Below are positions 8,429-18,989 of a stretch of 47,019 nucleotides of DNA, piece by piece; the first letter of the stretch is position 1, and each line of letters begins with the position of its first letter. The notes beneath the pieces are model-generated. The model had not been told where the DNA came from. It saw nothing but the letters and a program-made list of their open reading frames with translations, and ran no database searches. Where the stretch lies: NCBI GenBank assembly GCA_027038505.1, contig JALVWC010000014.1:1-47019 (forward strand), given 5' to 3'. A program made the translations under genes and the position numbers. This stretch comes from Nanobdellati archaeon. Lineage in GTDB: Archaea > EX4484-52 > WAPT01.

Positions 8429-9644
8429 TCATACCAAATAGTTCAGAATTACCGGAAAGATGAGCGCAGCCATCAGTAAACTCTTCTTCACCGCCATGCG
8501 GTAGGCAAGAATTCCGAGCAAACATGAAGTTAACATGACAAACACCCCCCAAGAATGATGCTTGGATGAAAGTCAAAATCATCAGAAAAAGCAATATTGC
8601 GATGCCAAGCTTTCCGTAGTTGATCTCTGTAAGGTCTGAAGCGAACCTTCTGCCAACTACAATTGTTATTACTGTTGCGAGTGATGCCGATACAACCGTG
8701 CACAATATTAGTAGGGGTATTGAGCTCTTCCCCATCCCGAGACTCTGCAGAGCTATCGCCACGCCAGATCTCGGCTTTGAAATTATGAAAATGGACATAA
8801 CTGCGATGAACGCATGCACGGTGTTCGCGCTTCCAAGCATGGCTATGAAGCTCCTCTCGCTCATCCTTCTTTTCAACTGAGCGACAATTATGGAACTCTG
8901 CGTGGGTGTTATGCCGGGTAGCAGTCCGGAAAGAATACCGGCAACGCTGCCGAGCAGGCTGTTACTCGTGATATCTCTCCAATTAATTTTGAAATTCAGC
9001 TTTTGTCTCTTTATGGATGGGGAAGTATATATGCTCATGATTATTGTGCTCAATCCGAACAAACCCGTGAGCATAGATACCAGCGCATCACCACTCGTCA
9101 TTGGTAAAGACAGGACAACTATGCCGAGAAAGCAACTGAGCAGAAGTATAATCGCTGCGCTTACCTTTTTCCTTTCACCCAACAGAAGAATGAACATTAC
9201 CCCGATGAGAATGTATGGTATAAACGACTTTATGGTGTTGTAAACTTCATTCCCAAACGAAAGGAGGAGTGGAAGGAACAACACAGCAAATAAGGATCCA
9301 AACAGTCCGCTCAGCGCTGAGTAAACCAAAGCAACGTAACCGTAGCCGCGCAGCGTTAGTCTGTGTCCGGGCAGCACAGACAGGCAGGTTGACTCGTCAG
9401 GCGCCCCGACAAAAATGGATGGGATAAAGTCAAGAAAAGTGTGAGTTATTGCCGCACTCATTATGAACACTATGGCTGGGGTGAGCAACAACGGATTTGC
9501 GGAAAGTAAGCTGCTAATAAGGCTAACAAACAGAAAAGCAGCGGTGTTAACGTGAAGACCGGGAATCAAACCCGTGAGCGTGCCAACAAATACTCCAAGA
9601 AGCATTGCAAGGAGACAGAGCACAATCGTGCTGACTAAAGGCAT
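8429..9644 (-). CDS. archaeal TctA/DUF112-family membrane permease-like protein with apparent frameshift
   Basis: Multi-TM protein with GLIPGLHVNTAAF and GLLPGITPTQSS. The listed frame (8277..9644) becomes non-membrane-like after the C6 run at 8545-8550. Removing one base restores SFLGVFVMLTSCLLGILAYRMAVKKSLLMAALIFPVILNYLV*, ending at 8429. Confidence 0.75.
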
Positions 9645-9678
9645 ATCTTTTTAAGGGTTAACTCCTTTTTAAAGCTGT

Positions 9679-10017
9679 ATGCTACCGGCAGGGATCAATC
9701 CTAAAGATATGGAGAAGCTCCTGAAAAGGATGGGGATGAACATCGAAAATATTGGTGATGCCAGAGAGGTAATCATTAAGTGTGACAATAAGGAAATAAT
9801 AATCAAAGAGCCCGTGGTGCAGGTTGTAAGGATCCAGGGTGTCCAGACCTTCCAGATACAGGGTAGAGCGGAAGAGAAACCACTCACCACCATCTCCGAT
9901 GAGGATGTTGAGCTTGTTGCCCAGCAGGCGAATGTCAGCATGGAGGAAGCCAGAAAGATGTTGGAGGAGTGTAACGGAGATATAGCGGAAGCCATAATGA
10001 GGTTGAAGGGTGAATGA
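9679..10017 (+). CDS. nac: nascent polypeptide-associated complex protein (archaeal NAC, NAC + UBA domain)
   Basis: MLPAGINPKDMEKLLKRMGMNIENI...VQVVRIQGVQTFQIQG...VELVAQQANVSMEEARKMLEECNGDIAEAIMRLK. Confidence 0.95.
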   Translation: MLPAGINPKDMEKLLKRMGMNIENIGDAREVIIKCDNKEIIIKEPVVQVVRIQGVQTFQIQGRAEEKPLTTISDEDVELVAQQANVSMEEARKMLEECNGDIAEAIMRLKGE

Positions 10018-10931
10018 AGCGTGCACACAAGCTAACACTCAATCGAAATGTAATTCTTATCGTGATCTTTCTATCCTATCTTTTTATTGTTGTTTTGCTC
10101 CATCATCGCTTTAAAGCACTGGAATGTAAATTGTCTGTTGCGGATGTACTCCCACTTCTTCTGGTATCTCTCACTGCAACCCTAATAAAGGGGGTAAGGT
10201 GGTACTATCTCCTGAAAGAAAGCGGAATAGAGCTGAGGTTTAGAGACACATACCTGATCTATCTTGCAGGCCTCATTGGAGTGGTTACGCCAGCTAAGGT
10301 CGGTGATGTTGTGAAGAGTGTGCTTCTCAAAAAAAAGTTTGGATTCAGACACAGAGTGGTGCTGCCCACAATTTTGATGGAAAGGATAACGGATGTTATT
10401 TCTCTTTGCATTCTGTCTCTCTTGGGTGTTTTGCGCGCAGGATCCGCTATCAAATACATAGCGATTGGTGTATTTGCAACATTTTTAATGGTGTTCATTT
10501 TGAAATCGGATACGGTCTTGTCTCTCCTGCTCTCCCGAATAGGAAAGGGTTCTAAACGCACGGCAGCACGCGTTATTCTGAGAAACACGAGAAAATTAAT
10601 GAAATTACGGGTAATCACAATCTCAACAGTTATAGACAGCGCTGGATGGGTGGTGGAAGCGACAATCCTTTATTATTTGATTCACCTTTACGGTTACAAC
10701 ATGGGATTTGCTTCTACGATCTTTACATACGTTTTTTCGGTGTTGGCTGGTGTGCTCATTTTCCTACCGGGCGGTCTCGGAGCGACTGATGTAAGCATGG
10801 TCGCGTTATTGGTGTGGAATGGAATTCCGGCTGCTACGGCAACATCAATTACGGCTCTATTCCGAATCTTCACTTTCTGGTTTCATGCGGGGATGGGGGT
10901 TTTCTTCTCCACTCTTGTGTCGAAAAAATAG
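10014..10931 (+). CDS. flippase-like / lysylphosphatidylglycerol synthase TM-region family (UPF0104) membrane protein
   Basis: Multi-TM; GVVTPAKVGDVVKSVLLKKKFG...ERITDVISL; FLPGGLGATDVSMVALL. ATGA overlap with the NAC stop. Confidence 0.8.
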   Translation: MKRAHKLTLNRNVILIVIFLSYLFIVVLLHHRFKALECKLSVADVLPLLLVSLTATLIKGVRWYYLLKESGIELRFRDTYLIYLAGLIGVVTPAKVGDVVKSVLLKKKFGFRHRVVLPTILMERITDVISLCILSLLGVLRAGSAIKYIAIGVFATFLMVFILKSDTVLSLLLSRIGKGSKRTAARVILRNTRKLMKLRVITISTVIDSAGWVVEATILYYLIHLYGYNMGFASTIFTYVFSVLAGVLIFLPGGLGATDVSMVALLVWNGIPAATATSITALFRIFTFWFHAGMGVFFSTLVSKK

Positions 10932-10964
10932 AATTTATATTTTTTGGGCTTTTGATATTGGGGT

Positions 10965-12464
10965 ATGGGGCAAAAAAAGAAGAAAAAAGAAAGGCAGCTT
11001 CTAAGTTCAATCAGGGACCCTTATAATATTATTTTAATCGCTATCTTCATCTTTTCCCTGATCATAAGGTTCAGGTATGCGTTTCTGCCAACGGTCTGGG
11101 TTGATGAGGGGAGATATTCCCTTATCGGCAGAGCTCTTCTTCATCACCCGTTAAGCTATAAAACCAACGTTCATGGAGTTGTGAAATCTTACCCGCCGCT
11201 ATATCCAACCTTGCTTTTTCTCGCTCAGCTCGTTCTGGGTGAGGGGGATTTCGCGACCAGAGTGGTAAATCCCATTCTGGGCGCGTTTCTCGTGCTGGCC
11301 GTCTATTATTTTGGAAAGGAGCTGTTCAACAGGAGGGTTGGCCTGATAGCGGCAGCACTGATGGCTGTTGCTCCCTACAGCATGTTTTTTAGCGACAGAA
11401 GATTGCTGGAGATACCACATGTACTCTTTTTCACGCTCGGCATAGCTTTCTTTTACAGCGGGTGGGAAAAGAAAAAACCGAGAAATCTTTATCTCAGCGC
11501 GATATTTCTCGCACTGGGTGTGCTGGTGAAGCAGCCCGGATATATAGCTCTTGCGGTTATAGGTCTGTGGCTACTCATCTTCTACAGAACCTCCTGGATC
11601 AAGGACAGAAAAATATGGAAGGCCGTGCTCATCTTTGCTCTTGTACTTGCTCCGTGGAGCATCAGGAGTCTCAAAGTGTGCGGTAAGCTCTCTTGCGAGG
11701 CAAGCTATGCCGTTTTCTGGTTTGAACACAAGGGTGGTGGGCTGGATGTTGTTCAAGACCCCCTTTATTACATCAAGCTGCTGCCGTGGATCCTGAACAA
11801 ATGGGTGTTTGTCTTCTCCTTCTTCATCGGAGCGGTGCTTCTCGTTTCTGATAAAAACAAAAGGAAAGAATTCGCACTCCTTGCATTATGGTTTATCGCA
11901 ATACTTTTCGTTTTTTCCATAACCCCTGTGAAGGTTCCGAGATATGTTATTTCCATCATTGTTCCCGGAATTCTTCTTACAGCATATGGTATTGAGAGAG
12001 TGACGTTCACCATCTTCAAGGACAGAACAACACAAGGTGTTATCTGCGTTCTTCTCACAGGGTTTCTGATGTACTCCTCTTATTCACAGGGTGTGTTGAT
12101 GATAAAGGCTCATGCGAACGACTTTTCAAAACTCATCGATGCGGGAAAGTATTTTGAGAACATACCACCCAATGAGGTGGTTGTGACCGCCACCCCCGAA
12201 ATAATAGGATTCTACGGCAACGATCAGAAAGCAATATACTACCCAAGGGATAAGGAAAAGTTTGCGGAGTATTTGTACAAGAAGAACGTCAGTTATGTTG
12301 TCCTCGATGCATACGAGAGGACACAACCGGCATGGACATGGAGTTTTGTGCCTAAACAGCCATATCTGATACCCGTAAAAACATACTACCAGGGGAGAAA
12401 GATTGCAGTAATTATCTACAAAGTCAACAGAACCGCACTTAGACAGTACCTGGGTGTACATTAA
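10965..12464 (+). CDS. GT39/ArnT-like membrane glycosyltransferase
   Basis: VWVDEGRYSLIGRALLHHPLSY and following multi-TM pattern typical of PMT/ArnT superfamily. Confidence 0.8.
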   Translation: MGQKKKKKERQLLSSIRDPYNIILIAIFIFSLIIRFRYAFLPTVWVDEGRYSLIGRALLHHPLSYKTNVHGVVKSYPPLYPTLLFLAQLVLGEGDFATRVVNPILGAFLVLAVYYFGKELFNRRVGLIAAALMAVAPYSMFFSDRRLLEIPHVLFFTLGIAFFYSGWEKKKPRNLYLSAIFLALGVLVKQPGYIALAVIGLWLLIFYRTSWIKDRKIWKAVLIFALVLAPWSIRSLKVCGKLSCEASYAVFWFEHKGGGLDVVQDPLYYIKLLPWILNKWVFVFSFFIGAVLLVSDKNKRKEFALLALWFIAILFVFSITPVKVPRYVISIIVPGILLTAYGIERVTFTIFKDRTTQGVICVLLTGFLMYSSYSQGVLMIKAHANDFSKLIDAGKYFENIPPNEVVVTATPEIIGFYGNDQKAIYYPRDKEKFAEYLYKKNVSYVVLDAYERTQPAWTWSFVPKQPYLIPVKTYYQGRKIAVIIYKVNRTALRQYLGVH

Positions 12465-13162
12465 TGAACTGGGATGGCGTTTACGTCATTCTGCCCACCC
12501 TGAATGAGGAGGAAGGTCTCAGTCATGTGCTCTTGGAACTAAAGAAAATGAAATTTCCAATGAGACAGGTTGTGGTCGTGGATGGACACAGCACAGATAA
12601 TACGCTTGAAGTTGCGAGAAATTACGGAGTCAACATAATTCTGCAGAGAGGTACGGGCAAAGGCATGGCCTTTCAGACATTCATGGAAGAGTTTCCAGTA
12701 AAAGATGAAAACATATACGTTATGCTTGATGCCGATTACAGTTACAATCCGAAAGAGGTTGTGAAGTTTGTGAGCACAATAAGAGAGGGTTATGATGTGG
12801 TTGCAGGAAGGAGGAAATTCTTCATAGGAGATGCACGCAGCTTCCTCCATATCTTTGGAAATCTTGCGATATCTTTTGTTTCCGCGATTCTTACACGCAG
12901 AATTTTCCTCGATATATGCACGGGATACTGGGCTTTTAAGGGTAGCGCCCTCAAGAGAATGAGGATAAAAACAAGAGGTTTTGAGCTCGAGGCAAATCTT
13001 TTCATCGAGACGGCACGGAAAAATCTGAAGTTCAGAAGTATCCCTGTTGACTACCGTGAGCGGAAGGGTAAGCGAAAGCTGAAAAGTCTTGATGGATTTA
13101 AAATATTGATCTTTTTGTTAAAGGAATGCTTACAGGATAAGGAGGGGTTGAGGACCGCATGA
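12464..13162 (+). CDS. GT2 family glycosyltransferase (dolichol-phosphate sugar synthase-like)
   Basis: VILPTLNEEEGL...VVVDGHSTDNTLEVA...VMLDADYSYNPKEV. Confidence 0.88.
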   Translation: MNWDGVYVILPTLNEEEGLSHVLLELKKMKFPMRQVVVVDGHSTDNTLEVARNYGVNIILQRGTGKGMAFQTFMEEFPVKDENIYVMLDADYSYNPKEVVKFVSTIREGYDVVAGRRKFFIGDARSFLHIFGNLAISFVSAILTRRIFLDICTGYWAFKGSALKRMRIKTRGFELEANLFIETARKNLKFRSIPVDYRERKGKRKLKSLDGFKILIFLLKECLQDKEGLRTA

Positions 13163-14346
13163 GCGCACGGATACTGATTTTCCACCCCTACCTCAAAGCG
13201 AGGGGTGGGTGTGAAAAACTGATAATGGAGTACCTTTCCAGAACGAAGTTTGATGCTGACCTTTACACATTCATCCATATAAAGGACAGGAGTTTCAAGG
13301 AGTTTGAAAATTTTAATGTAATCGAATTAAGGAACGGCTGGCTTACAAAAAGATATGTTGAATCTTTTTTTACCAGAGGTCTTGTTTTTTCCATCTACGG
13401 CATGTTAACGAAACTTCCTGTTAGAAAATATGACGCTCTTCTTATTTCTGCGGGAGGTTTTGCGGATCTTCTCTCTCTCAAAAACAAACTGGAGGGCAGA
13501 ACATTTATGTACTGCCATACTCCGTTGAGAGTCTCATCTGATGTGCATGACATAAAATGGGTGGAAAAGCAAATGCCCAGAAAAAAACTTATGTATTTTC
13601 TTGCCAGAAAGATGTATTCTCTTGTGGAAAAACTTGCATGGAAACGCTACGATTTTGTTTTTTTCAACTCGAATTTAAGCAGAAACCGTGCGATAACCAA
13701 GAACCTCACATCTATAGAAAAGACGGACGTGGTATATCCTGGAGTGGATCTTCCGGAGGTAACTTCCAGCACAAGCTACGGGAACTATATCATTTATGTA
13801 TCCAGATATGGTACGGCAAAGAGGCAGCTTGAACTCTTGGATGCATGGAAAAAATTTTATGAGAGGTATGAGCCCGATTTAACGCTTGTGCTTGTTGGCT
13901 CCTCGACCAAAAAACACTATTACCTCAAAGTTGTCAGGAAGGCATCCAAAATTAAAGGTGTTGAGGTATATGCCGATGTAAGTAATGAAGTGCTCAATGA
14001 AATTTATGGCAGCGCTATAGCCGGGCTTAATCTTGCATGGCGCGAAGATTTTGGTATAGTTCCCTTCGAGGTTCTGGCTTACGGCAAACCCTTAATTACT
14101 GTCGATGGTGGTGGCTTCATGGAGCTGATAAAAGACGCACCGTCTATGATAGTCATAAAAGATACTCTTAATGAGGAGAAATTCATCAATAGAGTCTACA
14201 ACGCTCTTGTTCAGTTTTGGAGGAACAAAGATTACTATCTTGATAAAGCAAAACAGAATCAAAAATTTGTTAAAAGCTTAAATCTCAGCTGGGACAGATT
14301 TGCAAGGGAACTTGACGAAAAGATTGAACGGCTGATTGGACGGTAA
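13159..14346 (+). CDS. GT4 family glycosyltransferase
   Basis: FHPYLKARGGCEKLIMEYL; YVSRYGTAKRQLELLDAW; AGLNLAWREDFGIVPFEVLAYGKPLI. Confidence 0.85.
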   Translation: MSARILIFHPYLKARGGCEKLIMEYLSRTKFDADLYTFIHIKDRSFKEFENFNVIELRNGWLTKRYVESFFTRGLVFSIYGMLTKLPVRKYDALLISAGGFADLLSLKNKLEGRTFMYCHTPLRVSSDVHDIKWVEKQMPRKKLMYFLARKMYSLVEKLAWKRYDFVFFNSNLSRNRAITKNLTSIEKTDVVYPGVDLPEVTSSTSYGNYIIYVSRYGTAKRQLELLDAWKKFYERYEPDLTLVLVGSSTKKHYYLKVVRKASKIKGVEVYADVSNEVLNEIYGSAIAGLNLAWREDFGIVPFEVLAYGKPLITVDGGGFMELIKDAPSMIVIKDTLNEEKFINRVYNALVQFWRNKDYYLDKAKQNQKFVKSLNLSWDRFARELDEKIERLIGR

Positions 14347-14594
14347 ATGTGTTCGGTGCGGGTAAGGAAACCGTCATTACTGACGGGGGCTGGTTTTATG
14401 AGAGGTATTTCATAAATGGACTTTTGAATGAATACTGCGGGGCTTATCTTATAGAATAACTTTCATACAGGCATACAGAATGATGGAGAGGAGGATTCAT
14501 TATTTTCTAAGTACTGTCGGTAATGTGTCTTCCGTACCGAAACGCGCTCAAAAGTGAAAAACTAAAAATTTAAAAACACGTCTTCACTACATCC

Positions 14595-16238
14595 TTGGGA
14601 GGAGATGTCATGGCGGATCATAAAAAACTGTTGATCATCGGTCTTGATGGCGCGACTTGGGACGTTTTAATACCCTTAATAGAAGGGGGCAAACTTCCAG
14701 TACTGGGGAAACTGGTCAAAAACGGCACATACGGAGCCCTGAGATCAACAATCCCGCCGGTAACGGGCGGTGCCTGGTTATCGATTGCAACTGGAAAAAG
14801 TCCGGGAAAAACCGGAATAATCGACTTTTTGAACAGGAAAGATCGTTCATACAGGTTATGTCCGGTGTCATCTGCGGACTTTAAGGGGCAAGCCTTTTGG
14901 GATTATCTCGGAAAGATAAACAAAAAAATCGGCATTTTTAACTATCCCATGTTATTTCCGCCTTACAGGGTTAACGGTTTTATGGTTTCCGGAGTGGGCG
15001 CATCCCCAGCAGATGAAATAACATACCCACCCTCGTTGAAAAACGAGCTTGAAAATGCTGAAAGGCCATATGAGGTGTCCATCTATTTTCACAGCAAAAG
15101 ATACGAAAACCCGGATTTGTTCATAAAAGATTTAAACGAGTTCTTGGATAAGTTCGAGAAGTGGGTCTATTATGTGGTTAAGGAGAAAGAATGGGATGTT
15201 CTGTTTTTGGTGGTCTCCGTTACGGACTGGGTGCAGCACATACTCTGGAGACACATAGACGAGGATCATCCCTGGTATGATCCAAAAACATCACCGAAGT
15301 ACAAGCAGGAGTTTATTAAATTCTGGCAGAGAATAGACGAAATACTCGGAAAGGTTTTGGAGTTATCCTGCGAAGATACAGCTGTTTTTATGGTCTCAGA
15401 TCACGGGTTTGGGCCCAATGATCAGACATTTAATCTGGCTAAATGGCTTGTAAAGAAAGGGTACATGACCCAGAAAAGGAGCATAAATAGGCTTGTTAAA
15501 AACTATGTGTATAAGATTGTGAACAAAACCGCTGTAATCATGGCAAAAACTCCGGTTTTCGGTTTAATGGAAAAGGTTTTTCTTAAAAGCGCCGAAAATG
15601 TGTTGGGAACAAACCTTATGGACGAAATTGATTTTGAAAAAAGTAAGGCATATTGTTTGGGACACACCATTCCCTTCGGAGCCATTTACATAAACGCAAA
15701 AAATGAAAAAGAAAAGAAAAAAATAAAATCTAAATTGATACATGATTTGAAAAATCTGAGTAAAGATATCGGAAAAAAGGTAGAAGTTCAGATATATGAA
15801 CCAAAAAAACTTTATTCTGGAGAGAAATCGGACCTCTTACCTGATATAATTTTTACCATAAATGACTGGCGGTGTGTCATAATCGAGGACAGGTTTGATA
15901 GACCTCTGTTTGAAGAAAAACCATTTTCAACAAGACATACAGGGACACACAGACTCAACGGCATCTTCTTAGCTTATGGCCCCGGTATCAAAAAAGGCTA
16001 TAGGATAACCGATGCAAAAATATACGACATAGCTCCTACAATCCTTCACATCCTCGGCATGCCAGTTCCGAACGATATGGACGGAAGGGTTTTGATGGAA
16101 ATTTTTGAAGAAGACTCAGAATTTGCAAAAAGAAAACCGAAATATGTTGATCCAAGCTACTACCGTACAAATATAGAAAATGAGAAAGAAAAGCTAAAAA
16201 CAAAAATAAAACATTTAAAAATGAAGGGAAAGATCTGA
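14595..16238 (+). CDS. AlkP-superfamily phosphodiesterase/nucleotide pyrophosphatase-like enzyme (COG3379-like)
   Basis: LLIIGLDGATWDVLIPLIEGGKLP; PPVTGGAWLSIATGKSPGKTGI; VFMVSDHGFG; GTHRLNGIFLAYGPGIKKG. Start may be ATG 14610 (MADHKK). Confidence 0.82.
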   Translation: MGGDVMADHKKLLIIGLDGATWDVLIPLIEGGKLPVLGKLVKNGTYGALRSTIPPVTGGAWLSIATGKSPGKTGIIDFLNRKDRSYRLCPVSSADFKGQAFWDYLGKINKKIGIFNYPMLFPPYRVNGFMVSGVGASPADEITYPPSLKNELENAERPYEVSIYFHSKRYENPDLFIKDLNEFLDKFEKWVYYVVKEKEWDVLFLVVSVTDWVQHILWRHIDEDHPWYDPKTSPKYKQEFIKFWQRIDEILGKVLELSCEDTAVFMVSDHGFGPNDQTFNLAKWLVKKGYMTQKRSINRLVKNYVYKIVNKTAVIMAKTPVFGLMEKVFLKSAENVLGTNLMDEIDFEKSKAYCLGHTIPFGAIYINAKNEKEKKKIKSKLIHDLKNLSKDIGKKVEVQIYEPKKLYSGEKSDLLPDIIFTINDWRCVIIEDRFDRPLFEEKPFSTRHTGTHRLNGIFLAYGPGIKKGYRITDAKIYDIAPTILHILGMPVPNDMDGRVLMEIFEEDSEFAKRKPKYVDPSYYRTNIENEKEKLKTKIKHLKMKGKI

Positions 16239-16279
16239 GAGAAATCTAAGGTTAAGGTGGGTGTGATTACAGAGAATCA

Positions 16280-16873
16280 TCAATACCAGGAATGATAGAC
16301 CTCCTTATTTTTAGTTCTTCTCGCCAGCTTCAAAGCATCAGTTATGGATTTTAAAAGATATCGAATTCTCATCTTTACTCTTTTTCTCACTCTGATGTTG
16401 CCAATGCGAAGGCTGAGGTTCTTCTCCTTTCTTTCAAAAAATGTTGCAAAAATTATGATGGGTAGTGAAATGAATAAGCTCTTAATGGGTCCAAAATATT
16501 CTATCGAGAAAAGCAAAGCATTTCTCGTAACGACATACACCTTGAACATATCCTTTTCCAAACTCTCTTTGGTTAATTTCTTTGTTGCATAACTCAAAAG
16601 ATGAATGACCTGTGAATCACAAACAGTAACACTTCTGTATCCAAATTTCTTTATTCTAAAAGAATATTCAACATCTTCAACCAAAAAGGGAGAGTACCTT
16701 TCATCCAATAATCCGACCTTTTCTATTACTTCCTTTCTGATTATTGGCGATGCCCCTAAAAAAACGTCAACCTCTTTAACACCTCTCGGTCTGATTCTGT
16801 AATCTTTCTCTGGAAGTGCCGTCAACACCTTTATCATTATGGATGCCAGATTATTGCCCAACTTCTCACCCAC
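16280..16873 (-). pseudogene. GT2 glycosyltransferase C-terminal fragment (N-terminal catalytic half missing)
   Basis: Contains only the distal GT2 part (VDVFLGASPIIRKEVIEKVGLLDERYSPFLVEDVEYSFRIKKFGYRSVTV); GTG start; in-frame stop just upstream; no nucleotide-binding N-terminus. Confidence 0.6.
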
Positions 16874-16976
16874 TTGTGCTTGGTTTTAGAGCTCTGGAGC
16901 AAGGATTTTGATTTTTGAATCCTGATGGAGTAAGCAATGAGCTACGGGTGGGTATGGAACAACATCCCTTTGATCC

Positions 16977-18038
16977 TTAAATTGCGGGGTGTTTGGTGTT
17001 AGAATTCAAAACCAATCGTCTAAGTGTTCTGAAATACGGGGCACCACCGATAATATTTTTACCGACTCTATATCCTATTGCACTACAAATTCCGGTTTTA
17101 ATCAACCACAACCCCACAGTAAACTTTTGATAGAAGTTCCCGTGTCTTTTAACTACCGTGACCATGTTTCTTAAAGACAATTCGTAAATCTTTCGTCTTG
17201 TTTCCACATCTAGCTTTTTCATCGTTCCCTTTCTCTTGTGCCAGACTATTGCATTCGGAACGAATTTCGCTTTCCAACCTTTCTTATGGGCTCTCCACGA
17301 AAGCTCAGCATCCTCGTAATATGTTATGAAGCTTTCATCGAACAGCCCAACATCCTCAAGCATCTCTCGTTTATACAAACACGCACATGCACAAGCTCCG
17401 ATGATTTCGTCGGTTTTATCGTCATATTGTCCCATGTCGGGTTCTCCCTGCCCCCTATCCACGACCATACCGAAACGGATTATGTGTCCCGTTGTATCTA
17501 TCGTTTTTTTATCAAATCTCATGACCTTCGGCTGAACCATCCCGATCCTTTCATCGCTCTCCGCAACCCTAACCATCTCTCTAAAGCAATTGGGGTGAAC
17601 AACCGTGTCGTTGTTCAGTGCGAAAATGTATTTGACCTCCTTATCCTTAAAGGCTTCTCTTATGCCTATGTTGTTTCCCTTTGCAAATCCGTAGTTTTTA
17701 TCAAGCTCAATCAACTTCACATCGGGGAATTGTTTTTTAACTGTGTCCTGCGAACCGTCTGTTGAGCCGTTGTCCACAACTATGATTTTATAGTTTGGAT
17801 AATCGAGTTTTTCAAGCGACTGCAAACAGTTAATGGTGTCGTCCTTATTATTCCAGTTCAGAATTATTATCGCAACTTTAGGATACTCCAGAATCAACTC
17901 CGTATTTTTATTATGTTCGTGACCCACCCTCACATGATCTACGATTTGATCCGGCATTTTATCACTCATGAACATTATATATTTTTTCTTTTCACATACT
18001 TCATATTGAAATAGGTTTTCTTGGAGATTTATAAGCAT
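16977..18038 (-). CDS. GT2 family glycosyltransferase (rhamnosyltransferase-like)
   Basis: VAIIILNWNNKDDTINCLQSL...IIVVDNGSTDGS...FALNNDTVVHPN...VGLFDESFITYYEDAELSWRAHKKGW. Confidence 0.88.
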   Translation of the reverse strand: MLINLQENLFQYEVCEKKKYIMFMSDKMPDQIVDHVRVGHEHNKNTELILEYPKVAIIILNWNNKDDTINCLQSLEKLDYPNYKIIVVDNGSTDGSQDTVKKQFPDVKLIELDKNYGFAKGNNIGIREAFKDKEVKYIFALNNDTVVHPNCFREMVRVAESDERIGMVQPKVMRFDKKTIDTTGHIIRFGMVVDRGQGEPDMGQYDDKTDEIIGACACACLYKREMLEDVGLFDESFITYYEDAELSWRAHKKGWKAKFVPNAIVWHKRKGTMKKLDVETRRKIYELSLRNMVTVVKRHGNFYQKFTVGLWLIKTGICSAIGYRVGKNIIGGAPYFRTLRRLVLNSNTKHPAI

Positions 18039-18116
18039 TTACGAATAGTGATGCCAGGTTCCCATTTAAGATTACAAAATCTTTCTGTAATCTTTCTTCT
18101 CACCTTGTTTAATAAA

Positions 18117-18989
18117 CTATAGCAATTTTATCGCTCTCAAATACCTTTTTAACCCTTCCTTCCATGAAGGCATTCTCAAACTCAGCTTTTTGAGTTTCGT
18201 ATTCTCAAGTGCTGAAAATCCCGGTCTTTCAGCAAGTCTGTCGAGCTCACTTGAGGAAATGGGTTCAATCTCAACATCCCAGCCGAGCATATCAAAAATA
18301 GATTTCGCAAATTCGTACCAAGAACAACAACCTTCATTCACCATATGATACACTCCGAATTCTGGTTCCAGCTTCAAGAACTTTACCAGAGTTGTGGCAA
18401 CATCTTTGGTATGGGTTGGACTGGTTATCTGATCGTCAACCACCCTCAAGATCTCTCCTTGTTTCGCTTTTTCTATCACCCAGTTAACGAAGTTACCTCC
18501 TTTACCGCTGGCTCCTGCTTTTCCATAAAGAGCTGCAACTCGAATCACATAATGCTTGGGAGAATAATTTCTCGTGAAGATCTCTCCAGCGTACTTGCTC
18601 GCTCCGTAAACATTTACGGGGTTTGGGGTGTCTGTCTCAACATAAGGTTCTCCTTTTTTACCGTCAAAAACATAATCTGTGCTTATGTAAATATTGACGG
18701 CATCTATCTCACTTACGACCTTCGCAACATTGAGAGCACCAACGGCATTCACATTAAAGGCTTCCTCCGCGTAAATCTCGGCATCATCCACCCTGACATA
18801 TGCCGCACAGTTAATTATGACGTCCGGTTTAATTTCTTTTAAAATTGTTAAACTTTTCAAATCGGTAACGTCAACATCCTTATGAGTTAACGGAATAACT
18901 TTAAAAGACGGGACTTCATTAAAGACCTCAACGATGTCTGATCCAAGCTGACCGCCCGCACCGATAACAGCAATTTTCACCTGCTCCAT
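18117..18989 (-). CDS. rfbD: dTDP-4-dehydrorhamnose reductase
   Basis: IAVIGAGGQLGSDIVE; VDDAEIYAEEAFNVNAVGALNVAKV; STDYVFDGKKGEPYVETDTPNPVNVYGASKYAGE. Confidence 0.93.
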   Translation of the reverse strand: MEQVKIAVIGAGGQLGSDIVEVFNEVPSFKVIPLTHKDVDVTDLKSLTILKEIKPDVIINCAAYVRVDDAEIYAEEAFNVNAVGALNVAKVVSEIDAVNIYISTDYVFDGKKGEPYVETDTPNPVNVYGASKYAGEIFTRNYSPKHYVIRVAALYGKAGASGKGGNFVNWVIEKAKQGEILRVVDDQITSPTHTKDVATTLVKFLKLEPEFGVYHMVNEGCCSWYEFAKSIFDMLGWDVEIEPISSSELDRLAERPGFSALENTKLKKLSLRMPSWKEGLKRYLRAIKLL

